Positions 1 through 5,594 of a stretch of 8,116 bases of DNA are shown piece after piece. A program made the translations under genes and the position numbers. The stretch comes from DAOTTY01 sp964451095 (GTDB lineage Bacteria > Chloroflexota > Anaerolineae > Aggregatilineales > Phototrophicaceae): NCBI GenBank assembly GCA_964451095.1, contig CAYVGI010000183.1, positions 1-8,116 of the forward strand, read 5' to 3'. A model generated the notes under the pieces. That model saw only the letters and a program-made list of their open reading frames with translations, was not told the origin of the DNA and did not search any database. How positions within the stretch are numbered: the stretch's first letter is position 1; the number at the start of each line of letters is the position of its first letter.

Positions 1-100
1 ACAGATTCGCATCCCCCAAGTCCGCGCCGGACAGATTCGCATCCCCCAAGTCCGCACGGGACAGATTCGCACTCTCTAATCTCGCGCCGTCCAGATTCGC
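1..100 (-). repeat. 30-bp tandem DNA repeats coding for pentapeptides, left
   Basis: Units of 30 bp, each two pentapeptides, begin GCGAATCTGTCC on the minus strand at 40, 70 and (degenerate) 100. The two outer units are nearly identical in DNA, showing recent unit amplification or homogenisation. Confidence 0.7.
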
Positions 101-523
101 CCTCCGCAAGTTCAACTTTGACAGTGTGCCATCGGTCAGAATACCCATGTCGCGTGCCTCTTCTGCCGCACGTCGCCCTTCATTGTCATCTGTGCTGCGC
201 AGCTCCCGGATGATGCGCTTAATGTCCCGCTGGCGCTCGCGTTCTTGCTCAAGTTGCTTTTCCTCCGCACGACGTCGTTCTTCGCGGCGGCGGTTAAAGC
301 GCTCAATAATCACCACGGTGATGCCAATGCCGAACACCTCCGTGACGATGTTCACCCAAAAGCCTAGCCGGTCTGGTAAAACGGCGAGGCGCTCAATCAG
401 CAGCAGCATCACCTGGGACGCAATCACCAGCACCAGGTACGCGGTCACAGTCGCAAAGGCGATGTTGTACCAAAACGGGTGGGCGTCGTAGTGCTGGTTA
501 AACCGCTGGAGTTGTTTGCGCAT
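1..523 (-). CDS. Membrane-anchored pentapeptide-repeat protein, left copy (C-terminus off the window)
   Basis: Reading from ATG at 523 gives 174 codons before the edge. Residues about 21-45 and 57-74 are two hydrophobic membrane segments. Residues about 77-125 are charged and helical (RRREERRRAEEK type). From about residue 135 the protein becomes a pentapeptide-repeat right-handed helix with A(N/D)LxxA(D/R)L units such as ANLSGADLGD. The start is supported by a strong Shine-Dalgarno, GGAGGGGAG, just upstream (about 528-537) and by the matching position in the right-hand paralogue. By hand count 65 of the first 77 residues equal those of the copy at 7617; the charged linker is 11 residues longer here. 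Pentapeptide helices are generic scaffolds (some mimic DNA and protect gyrase), but nothing here shows that role; the membrane anchor points to envelope localisation. Specific function is unknown. Confidence 0.9.
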   Translation of the reverse strand, partial: MRKQLQRFNQHYDAHPFWYNIAFATVTAYLVLVIASQVMLLLIERLAVLPDRLGFWVNIVTEVFGIGITVVIIERFNRRREERRRAEEKQLEQERERQRDIKRIIRELRSTDDNEGRRAAEEARDMGILTDGTLSKLNLRRANLDGARLESANLSRADLGDANLSGADLGDANL

Positions 524-562
524 GATTACTCCCCTCCGCAGGCAAACACATGATGTGCATTC

Positions 563-591
563 ATTATGCCATGATAGAGCAACCGCGCTGT
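563..591 (-). promoter_or_regulatory. Extended -10 promoter of the left pentapeptide gene
   Basis: On the minus strand, TGG-CATAAT (571-563) is an extended -10 element. The hexamer 17 nt upstream is ACAGCG (591-586), a poor -35, as expected when TGn replaces it. Transcription would start near 556, giving a leader of about 33 nt with the GGAGGGG ribosome-binding site. The same block, CATGGCATAATGAATGC, lies upstream of the right copy at the same distance, which supports function. Confidence 0.55.
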
Positions 592-602
592 AGGGGCGAC
601 CT

Positions 603-615
603 ATGCGCTCCGCAT
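603..615. other. Small hairpin between primase stop and pentapeptide promoter
   Basis: ATGCG-CTC-CGCAT forms a 5-bp stem with a 3-nt loop, 7 nt beyond the primase stop. There is no T-tract on the minus strand, so termination would be weak at best. It sits at the inner end of the inverted homology with the right side (TCGCCCCTACAGCG, 586-599 here and 7541-7554 there). Confidence 0.25.
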
Positions 616-621
616 GTGGGG

Positions 622-2964
622 TTATAACAACAGGGGCAGCAGCACATCCACGGTGGGGTTCTCGTACACCTCCCCGGACTGCACACACAGGTAGGCGTCT
701 TTCTCCGGCAGGTACCGGAACCGCTCCAGCATCACCAACAGCAGCGCGAGCTGCCCCGCCACCCACACCGGGTCGTGCATGGGGGCAAAGAACGCAGATT
801 TGCGCCGCCTGCGGGGTGCCGCCGCACGGGGTGGGATGTCTGTTTTGGGCTTCGGCGGCGGGATCACGTTCAGTTCCACGTAGTGGTTTGCCACCTGGAA
901 GCGCACGCTCACCTGGGCACCCGCTGCAATCTGCTCAGACATCAACTCGTGCGTTTGCTCGCCGCGATAGATGAGCGTTTCCTGCTCGCCCTTGGGGTGG
1001 TCGATCACAACCGCACGCGGGTAGCCCGCCACCTCGTAGCCCGCCCGCTCCACCTGACGATCCACATTTTGCGGGTGCTGTAGCGCCACCGTCTCGAACT
1101 CGCCGTGTGCTTCTTTGCGCTGCAACCCCGCCCGGCGCACCATTTCCCCCACGCTGCCGTTGCTCACACCAATTAACTCACGGATTTCGCGGCGGGAGCG
1201 GCGCTGTTTCTCGTCATTGGTCGCCCGCAGGAACGCAGCACGATAGTCGCTGCCGTTGGCAAGTGACCATCCCTGCGGCAGTGGGGTGCTCATTTTGCTC
1301 TGCAACCCGTGGTGCACCTTGCCCACCTCATCGGAGACGTGCTTTTGTAGGCGTTCATCAGGGTAGGCGTCCGGGTATGCTGCCCGCAACTGCGCCGCGA
1401 TGCGCTCTGCCTCGACCTCGGCAAAGCCCGCCACTACGAACATATCCGCAGTTGGCACCGCGAGCACGGGCACATCGTCGGGTAGGGTGGGGTGCAGCCT
1501 TTCAATCACCCGTGGCACGATCCACAGCATAATCTGGTGCTTAACCTCAGAAAGCGGCAGCAAACGGTAGACGTGCGCCGTCCGCCCACGAGATTTATTC
1601 TCAGTTTTGTACCCAAAAGGTGTATTTAGTTGTATAGGGTCTAATTTTGCGAAAAAATAGTCTTCCAGTTCTGCCATCACCCGCCGCACAGACCCGGCAC
1701 TGATATTAAAGCCCAACTCATCGTTGGCGCTCAGCACATCATTCACAGTAAATGAAGACGGGTTCAGCAGTTTGCGGTTCGCCGCCACGTTCATGAGTTC
1801 AACCACGGGTGCCGTCACCGGACGGAAGTACGTCAGCAGGGCGCTGCGCCAGTCATCCGGCACGCCATCCCGCCACCACGCTTCCGCCGCGATGGGTGTG
1901 TTGGCGGTTTCGGTTAGCAGTGCGGTCAGGTCACCGCCCGCCGCGATGAAGTCGGTCACGTCTTTGCTGTGCGGCAACCTGACCGGGATTGCCTTGCTTC
2001 CCAGCGCATCACAAAGTTTCTGCTGTGCGGCAATGCCTGCCTCGTCGCTGTCCAGCAGCAGGAACACACGCCCTGCTGTGCCCAGTTGCTTGAGCCGCCG
2101 CCCGGTGGGGTGGTTCGCTGCGCTGCCGAACGTCACAACCGCGATGCCCGGTAGGTGCTGCTGTGCGAGCTGTGCGTCGAAGCCACCCTCAACCACCAGC
2201 ACATCCCCGCCCGGCGTGATGCAGTCGCCGTTGTAGATGGCACCTGTTTGTCTGCTGCCGCTCAGGTTGAGGTACTTGGGTCCGGTCTTGCCCTTTAGCT
2301 GTTCGTCCGGCACGCCCAGCGCGTGTGCCAGGTTCCCCACCCGGCAGCGCACCCGCAGCGCCCACAGCGCACCATCACACCACCACGGCTCGATGATGCC
2401 GGGTGCCAGGCGTGATGTCTTGTTGGTGTCGTGTTCTGCGCCGGGCACGGGTGTCCAGCGTGGGTTGTAGCCGTACCCCGACGCCCGTATGGTGTCGTCG
2501 GTGAGTCCGCGCACGGTGCGCAGGTAGTTGAGGGCACGCTTGGCGTCGGGGGCGTCGCCCCACAGGTATGCTTGTGTCCGTTCGAGTGCAGCGCGGGCGG
2601 CGTTCTGCCACGCGGCGGGCGGGGGTTCGTTGTTGCTCGTCGCAGATGTTGGCGCGGTCTTTGGCGCGGTGGTGGGTGTTGTGCCGCCCAGGTAGTTATC
2701 AACCCAGTGCAGCGCCTCAATAAAGCTAATGCTCTGGTCTTCTTGCAGGAAGGCGAACACATCACCGCCCTGACCAGCACCGCCGTAGTCTTTAAAGTGC
2801 GTGGCGTAGACGGCAAACGACGCATTCTTCCCGTCCGGGCGCCAACGTGCCTCGTGCACGTCATAGCGCGGACTGGTGTGGCGCGGTTCACCCCACAGGC
2901 GGCGAACCACCTCGCGTAGGTCAACGCGCTCTTTAAGCGCCTGGGCGGAGAGTGCATTACGCAC
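622..2964 (-). CDS. DnaG/TOPRIM-type primase with degenerate CHC2 domain (mobile-element type)
   Basis: A 780-aa protein from a GTG start at 2964; an in-frame TGA ten codons upstream leaves no longer form. Residues about 8-90 follow the CHC2 zinc-ribbon layout (GGAGQGGDVFAFLQ at 61-74), but there is no Cys before residue 196. Residues about 145-245 match the DnaG catalytic N-subdomain (RGLTDDTIRASGYGYNP; GPKYLNLSGSRQTGAIYNG). The TOPRIM domain spans about 254-345: acidic E259 in VVEGGFDA, D305 and D307 in LLLDSDEAG, and KDVTDFI at 334-340. Residues about 380-470 look like a winged helix, and 590-615 (RREIRELIGVSNGSVGEMVRRAG) like a helix-turn-helix. The expected activity is RNA-primer synthesis for replication of a plasmid, phage or integrative element. 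No helicase domain is seen. Assignment to the primase/TOPRIM family is firm; the precise role is inferred. Confidence 0.88.
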   Translation of the reverse strand: MRNALSAQALKERVDLREVVRRLWGEPRHTSPRYDVHEARWRPDGKNASFAVYATHFKDYGGAGQGGDVFAFLQEDQSISFIEALHWVDNYLGGTTPTTAPKTAPTSATSNNEPPPAAWQNAARAALERTQAYLWGDAPDAKRALNYLRTVRGLTDDTIRASGYGYNPRWTPVPGAEHDTNKTSRLAPGIIEPWWCDGALWALRVRCRVGNLAHALGVPDEQLKGKTGPKYLNLSGSRQTGAIYNGDCITPGGDVLVVEGGFDAQLAQQHLPGIAVVTFGSAANHPTGRRLKQLGTAGRVFLLLDSDEAGIAAQQKLCDALGSKAIPVRLPHSKDVTDFIAAGGDLTALLTETANTPIAAEAWWRDGVPDDWRSALLTYFRPVTAPVVELMNVAANRKLLNPSSFTVNDVLSANDELGFNISAGSVRRVMAELEDYFFAKLDPIQLNTPFGYKTENKSRGRTAHVYRLLPLSEVKHQIMLWIVPRVIERLHPTLPDDVPVLAVPTADMFVVAGFAEVEAERIAAQLRAAYPDAYPDERLQKHVSDEVGKVHHGLQSKMSTPLPQGWSLANGSDYRAAFLRATNDEKQRRSRREIRELIGVSNGSVGEMVRRAGLQRKEAHGEFETVALQHPQNVDRQVERAGYEVAGYPRAVVIDHPKGEQETLIYRGEQTHELMSEQIAAGAQVSVRFQVANHYVELNVIPPPKPKTDIPPRAAAPRRRRKSAFFAPMHDPVWVAGQLALLLVMLERFRYLPEKDAYLCVQSGEVYENPTVDVLLPLLL

Positions 2965-3181
2965 AGCACACCGCCCGGCGAATGGTTGTCATGGGTAGGG
3001 GGGCAGCGTTGCTGCGCACTGGCTGCGCGTTTTTCGCTACCGCTAGCAGTTTTTGAGTGTGGTAGGTAGAACCATAAAACCATACATTGCCGCTCATGTT
3101 GGCGGATGCATAAGCTAGTGTTAGATTTGTGTTAACAACCGCTCCGATGCACAGAGACGGTTTTATAGCCGTCGGTTTCAT
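2957..3181 (-). CDS. Doubtful 74-aa leader ORF overlapping the primase start
   Basis: An ATG at 3181 opens a 74-codon frame whose TAA (2959-2957) lies just inside the primase gene, so the two overlap by 8 nt and could be translationally coupled. AGGA lies 4 nt before the ATG, closer than ideal, and the large hairpin at 3191-3226 lies immediately upstream. The protein (MKPTAIKPSLCIG... ending MTTIRRAVCCA) matches nothing I recognise and has no clear domain. It may be a chance frame across the primase leader; the case rests only on the overlap. Confidence 0.15.
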   Translation of the reverse strand: MKPTAIKPSLCIGAVVNTNLTLAYASANMSGNVWFYGSTYHTQKLLAVAKNAQPVRSNAAPLPMTTIRRAVCCA

Positions 3182-3190
3182 GGTATCCTG

Positions 3191-3226
3191 AACAGTGATA
3201 AGGAGTTGCTGCTCCTAACCACTGTT
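3191..3226. promoter_or_regulatory. Large inverted repeat in the primase leader
   Basis: Outer arms AACAGTG (3191-3197) and CACTGTT (3220-3226) pair perfectly; inner arms AGGAG (3201-3205) and CTCCT (3212-3216) pair perfectly around a 6-nt loop, with 3-nt internal loops between. In RNA this is a stable hairpin ending 9 nt before the possible ATG at 3181 on the minus strand. It could be an operator for a dimeric repressor or a translational control hairpin. Confidence 0.4.
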
Positions 3227-3241
3227 ATGTATGTGTGAATG

Positions 3242-3278
3242 CGACCCAGCCCTGCCAGAGGCTTTTCAGGGTCGTTTT
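3242..3278 (+). terminator. Rho-independent terminator-like hairpin
   Basis: CGACCC (3242-3247) pairs perfectly with GGGTCG (3269-3274), with an inner GCC/GGC extension (3249-3251/3260-3262), followed by TTTT (3275-3278). The T-tract direction fits plus-strand transcription, yet no plus-strand gene lies upstream, so it would end a short RNA or an antisense transcript. The T-tract is short and it may be only a structural repeat. Confidence 0.35.
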
Positions 3279-3337
3279 CACTTTATATCAAAAGTGTGCG
3301 AATAGGGTGGACATTTGTTCGAACATTTGCACCACTT

Positions 3338-3354
3338 TTTGTGCACGTCCGCTG
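3338..3354 (+). repeat. 17-bp direct repeat, copy 1
   Basis: TTTGTGCACGTCCGCTG, centred on the palindrome GTGCAC. It matches the sequence at 3886-3902 at 16 of 17 positions. Both copies lie in the noncoding region between primase and XRE gene, so they are candidate binding sites for a shared regulator. Confidence 0.45.
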
Positions 3355-3503
3355 CGGCAAAATACACCGCATCTACCCCGCTCGATATAACGAAAATTAT
3401 GCATGATGCTGAACGACATTGAGTAAGAGCACCTAACCTGTAATTGGCAGTTACAGACCTGGTTGCCCACTCGCATTTATCGCAGTGTACTGTGTTTGTC
3501 CGG

Positions 3504-3532
3504 TTGCTATACCCCTTGTCGTTAGGTATAAT
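3504..3532 (+). promoter_or_regulatory. Sigma70-type promoter
   Basis: TTGCTA (3504-3509), a 17-nt spacer, then a perfect TATAAT (3527-3532). This is the best promoter in the window by eye. Transcription would start near 3539, directly before a run of stem-loops, and points toward the XRE gene 424 nt away. It could drive a small RNA or a long structured leader for the regulator. Confidence 0.65.
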
Positions 3533-3538
3533 CACAAC

Positions 3539-3684
3539 TGCGATACAAGGCGCCTACCATGTGTAGGTGACACCTTGCGTTTGAGTAGGCTCTCTAGCAG
3601 GAACTAGTTTGGCAGCCAGGGATGTTAGGGAGCTTCCCCACTCAATATTCAACGTCTCACAAGTAAAACTCGTTACCCGTTTTT
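3539..3684 (+). ncRNA. Candidate structured RNA or long leader downstream of a strong promoter
   Basis: Starting at the predicted transcription start, the sequence folds readily by eye. Hairpin 1 pairs CAAGG/CCTTG (3546-3550/3573-3577) and CCTAC/GTAGG (3553-3557/3563-3567) around loop CATGT. A second helix, TTGAGT/ACTCAA (3581-3586/3640-3645), encloses two hairpins: GGCT/AGCC with CTAG/CTAG (3588-3617) and GGGA-GCT-TCCC (3628-3638), forming a three-way junction. A T-run follows at 3680-3684, with only a weak stem before it; a better terminator-like hairpin is CCGAC-TT-GTCGG (3732-3743) with six Ts at 3759-3764. I do not recognise a known RNA family. It may be a trans-acting sRNA, a replication-control RNA or the 5' leader of the XRE gene. 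Confidence 0.4.
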
Positions 3685-3731
3685 GTTGTTAAGCTTCCGT
3701 TGCAACTCGGTAGCATTCGCGTAGTTTGTCA

Positions 3732-3764
3732 CCGACTTGTCGGACTAAATATAGCACCTTTTTT
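3732..3764 (+). terminator. Terminator-like hairpin with distant T-run
   Basis: CCGAC-TT-GTCGG (3732-3743) is a tight 5-bp stem; six Ts begin 15 nt later (3759-3764). The gap is long for classical intrinsic termination. If real, it would bound the RNA begun at 3539 and leave the XRE gene dependent on read-through or a second promoter. Confidence 0.25.
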
Positions 3765-3885
3765 CATGTGGGGCAAACGCCTTTTTCCGCTTTTTCGCAT
3801 AATTTCGTATTCTTTATGCTTTGGCAACGCAATCGCTGTACTCCCCAATTTATTCCTCCTACCCTTTTCCAACCTGTCCTTGTCG

Positions 3886-3910
3886 TTTGTGCACGTCTGC
3901 TGTAAAACAG
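3886..3910 (+). promoter_or_regulatory. 17-bp direct repeat copy 2 overlapping a palindrome, probable operator of the XRE gene
   Basis: TTTGTGCACGTCTGCTG (3886-3902) repeats 3338-3354 with one change. Its end runs into the perfect inverted repeat CTGT-AAA-ACAG (3900-3910). The block lies 52 nt before the XRE start codon, where an autoregulatory operator would be expected for this family. No clear promoter hexamers are visible next to it. Confidence 0.35.
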
Positions 3911-3962
3911 TGCTACTACATTCATCTTCGTGCAGTTGGGCGCCACGCCGGGAGTTTGATAT

Positions 3963-4283
3963 ATGCTAGGAAAGCGCGTGCGGGATTTGCGGGAGACTAA
4001 GGGACTGACCCAGTTGGAACTGGCACGGATGTTAAACGTCAGCATCCGCTCTGTAGGGAACTGGGAGCGCGATGAGAAGCCGCCCAGTTTAGACTCTTTG
4101 GTGGAGATGGCGCGGGTGTTTGGCGTGAGCACAGACTATATCGTCGGTTTGACGGATGACCCCACACCAAACAGCCACAATGCTGACCTGTCCTTGCAGG
4201 AATCTCGCGTGGTTGCTGCGATCCGCCGGGGAGACCAGCTAGACGCGATTAAGGCAATTGTGGACGAGCCAGCAACCGCCTAG
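3963..4283 (+). CDS. XRE/Cro-CI-type helix-turn-helix repressor
   Basis: A 106-aa DNA-binding regulator. Residues 2-62 are a classical HTH_XRE domain: LGKRVRDLRETKGLTQLELA, turn, NVSIRSVGNWERDEKPPSLDSLVEMARVFGVSTDYI; the recognition helix is about residues 26-36. The remaining 44 residues are acidic then helical (SRVVAAIRRGDQLDAIKAIVDE) and probably dimerise. There is no peptidase or sensor domain. GGGAG lies 8 nt before the ATG. It faces away from the primase across the noncoding control region and converges on the coiled-coil gene. Small repressors of this type usually regulate their own promoter and neighbouring mobile-element functions; the repeats at 3338 and 3886 are candidate sites. 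Family assignment is firm; targets are inferred. Confidence 0.88.
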   Translation: MLGKRVRDLRETKGLTQLELARMLNVSIRSVGNWERDEKPPSLDSLVEMARVFGVSTDYIVGLTDDPTPNSHNADLSLQESRVVAAIRRGDQLDAIKAIVDEPATA

Positions 4284-4313
4284 CGGGTTACAGCGCTTTA
4301 CGCAGCAAACCCG
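4284..4313. terminator. Hairpin between convergent genes, possible bidirectional terminator
   Basis: CGGGTT (4284-4289) pairs perfectly with AACCCG (4308-4313), with an inner GCG/CGC (4293-4295/4301-4303). It starts directly after the XRE stop codon and lies 11 nt beyond the stop of the opposite gene. Neither side has a proper T-tract, so efficiency is uncertain; placement is the main argument. Confidence 0.4.
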
Positions 4314-4324
4314 GCAGCACGGTT

Positions 4325-4600
4325 TTATCGGGACAGGTGATGGTAGATGCGCTTTGTGTCCGATAGCTCCCGGTCGAGCCGGTCTACGGACTTGCGCAGG
4401 TCGTCAATCTCGCGCTTGCCCTTTTTGATCTCTGAGCGAATGCCACGGGTGATTTCCAGATCAGCGTCTTCGTCGTAGCCCTCCAACGCTTCCTCTAGCT
4501 GCTGGATCAACTCGATAACATCTTCGACCTCTTTGTTTGCCCGGGCGACCTGTTCGCGGAAGCGGCTGAGTGCATTCTGCACTTCTCTGCTGGACGCCAT
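4325..4600 (-). CDS. Small coiled-coil protein of unknown function
   Basis: A 91-aa highly charged helical protein. Two helices with heptad-like spacing (about residues 5-40 and 47-88) flank an acidic turn, GYDEDADLE, at 41-49, so a helical hairpin or dimeric coiled coil is likely. There is no signal peptide, membrane segment, Cys pair or known catalytic motif. The ATG at 4600 has AGAGGAG 10-11 nt upstream, a little distant. It is convergent with the XRE gene and divergent from the propeller operon, so it is its own transcription unit. I do not recognise a family; structural or partner-binding roles are possible but unsupported. Confidence 0.7.
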   Translation of the reverse strand: MASSREVQNALSRFREQVARANKEVEDVIELIQQLEEALEGYDEDADLEITRGIRSEIKKGKREIDDLRKSVDRLDRELSDTKRIYHHLSR

Positions 4601-4635
4601 GTGTGAGTTCGCTCCTCTTTGCTTTGCCTACAGTG

Positions 4636-4663
4636 ATTGTAAGGTGTGGTAGTGTATTTCTAA
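4636..4663 (-). promoter_or_regulatory. Possible promoter of the coiled-coil gene
   Basis: On the minus strand TACAAT (4641-4636) is a good -10 hexamer; TTAGAA about 16 nt upstream is a weak -35. It lies about 35 nt from the start codon at a suitable distance. No convincing plus-strand promoter for the divergent propeller operon was found in the same 109-bp gap, which does contain a small hairpin, ACCCG-TTGC-CGGGT (4663-4676). Confidence 0.35.
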
Positions 4664-4709
4664 CCCGTTGCCGGGTGATGTGCAATGCAAGCGTTGTTTT
4701 GGAGGTGCC

Positions 4710-5594
4710 ATGTTCGGGCTGTGGGCACGCACAAGTGGGGTTTTACTGCTGCTGACGTTAGGTGGTGTGGCAGTGGTGCTGCGCCTGGGGGCGGTGTTGC
4801 CAGCGCCCGGCGTGGTGAGTTATACCGTGTACGATCACACGCGCATGGCACAGGTTGAACTGCTGGACATCTCCCGTGGGTCAACCTATCGTCCCATTCG
4901 CACGCCCGTGGATGTCCCCATTGCATGGTCACCGGACGGGCGTCATCTGGCGTTTGTGCCCGCCATTGACGGCAGGGGCTTCCTGATGGTCGAGGATGTG
5001 TTCAGTGGGCAGCAGGAGGTGATTGCCGACGCACTCATCTACCCAAACTACATTGCGTGGTCACCGGATGGGCAGTGGTTAGGCTTCACGATCCATGACG
5101 AGATATGGGCGTACAACGTGCAGGAGCGCGACACCCGGCGCTTTGCAGACCCTGGCAATGTGCTCGTCATGGCGTGGTCAGCAGATTCAACCCGCTTTGT
5201 GTACACGTCGCGGCAGGGTATGAACACGCACATCTACCTACACGACATGGACACCGGGCGTGATCGTTTGTTGGTGCAGTCTGATGAACTGTCGTTCGGC
5301 ACCTACTCGCCCGTTTTCTCCCCGGATGACTGCTGCATTGCCTACATCCTCAACGCGGGCATGGAGTTCCGGGTGCAGATGTACGAATTTGCCACGGACA
5401 GCGAGCGCGAGATATTCCGTGGCGAGAGTATTTCGTCGCTGTCGTGGTCGCCAGATGGCGCACAGATTCTCTTTTCGCAGATGGTGCCAGGGCAGGGCTA
5501 CCACATCTACACCTATAACTTCCCAACAGACAGCGTACACCGCGTGACACACGGCATCGGCAACCATGAGTTCCCGCAGTGGGTGCCGTGGTGA
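4710..5594 (+). CDS. TolB/PD40-like beta-propeller protein with N-terminal membrane segment, copy 1
   Basis: A 294-aa protein from ATG 4710, chosen over an in-frame TTG at 4668 because GGAGGTG lies directly before it and the hydrophobic segment then falls at the N-terminus. Residues about 8-30 are a membrane or signal-anchor helix, followed by LPAPGVVSY (30-38). Five blade motifs follow: WSPDG (73, 117, 246), WSADS (156) and FSPDD (203), plus a closing EFPQWVPW, giving a six-bladed propeller as in TolB and PD40 proteins. It should face the outside of the membrane. Such propellers act as binding platforms; no enzymatic residues are apparent, and resemblance to TolB does not imply a Tol-Pal system, since none of its partners is here. 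It is the first gene of a three-paralogue operon. Confidence 0.85.
   Translation: MFGLWARTSGVLLLLTLGGVAVVLRLGAVLPAPGVVSYTVYDHTRMAQVELLDISRGSTYRPIRTPVDVPIAWSPDGRHLAFVPAIDGRGFLMVEDVFSGQQEVIADALIYPNYIAWSPDGQWLGFTIHDEIWAYNVQERDTRRFADPGNVLVMAWSADSTRFVYTSRQGMNTHIYLHDMDTGRDRLLVQSDELSFGTYSPVFSPDDCCIAYILNAGMEFRVQMYEFATDSEREIFRGESISSLSWSPDGAQILFSQMVPGQGYHIYTYNFPTDSVHRVTHGIGNHEFPQWVPW

Larger units (their letters stand above)
1..601 (-). repeat. Left arm of a long inverted duplication (pentapeptide gene plus promoter)
   Basis: Coding region, ribosome-binding site, extended -10 box and upstream TCGCCCCTACAGCG (586-599) all have counterparts in inverted orientation at 7541-8116. Homology fades just before the primase stop. 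The arms are diverged at many synonymous and some nonsynonymous sites, so this is a paralogous pair and not a fresh copy. Confidence 0.75.
2965..3962. other. AT-richer control region of about 1 kb without a convincing protein gene
   Basis: This stretch separates the minus-strand primase from the plus-strand XRE gene and is visibly less GC-rich than both. Short open frames (3278-3535 and 3288-3476 minus, 3700-3969 plus) lack recognisable domains or good ribosome-binding sites. Instead it carries palindromes: TGTTCGAACA (3316-3325), CACTTT/AAAGTG (3279-3284/3291-3296), GCATAA/TTATGC (3797-3802/3814-3819) and CTGT-AAA-ACAG (3900-3910). It also carries a GCGCA/TGCGC hairpin followed by five Ts on the plus strand (3014-3034), and the promoter, RNA and repeats listed separately. 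The density of such elements suits a replication-control or regulatory region. Confidence 0.5.

Noticed and set aside
1..110. 30-bp repeats at the left edge (and 8007-8096) as a CRISPR array.
   Set aside because: The period is 30 bp with no unique spacers, and the repeats are in frame within pentapeptide-coding genes.
3014..3034. GCGCA/TGCGC hairpin followed by five Ts as a plus-strand terminator.
   Set aside because: No plus-strand transcript is expected to reach it, and it lies inside the doubtful minus-strand leader frame; kept only as a structural note.
2295..3083. Minus-strand 262-aa frame overlapping the primase.
   Set aside because: Out-of-frame shadow of a GC-rich gene; low-complexity Arg/Pro/Thr composition and no domain, while the primase frame carries clear motifs.
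3316..3325. TGTTCGAACA palindrome as a LexA/SOS box.
   Set aside because: The Gram-positive type box has GAAC-N4-GTTC; here the half-sites are in the reverse order (GTTC-GAAC) with no spacer.
3278..3535. Minus-strand frame of 85 aa with CDKC and a few more cysteines, and an overlapping 62-aa frame at 3288-3476.
   Set aside because: GTG start without a ribosome-binding site, no recognisable domain, two frames equally plausible, and the N-terminus lies on the opposite-strand TATAAT promoter. A decayed gene cannot be excluded.
3700..3969. Plus-strand 89-aa hydrophobic frame leading into the XRE gene.
   Set aside because: Composition reflects T-rich noncoding DNA; no ribosome-binding site, and it crosses the probable operator and the start of the real gene.
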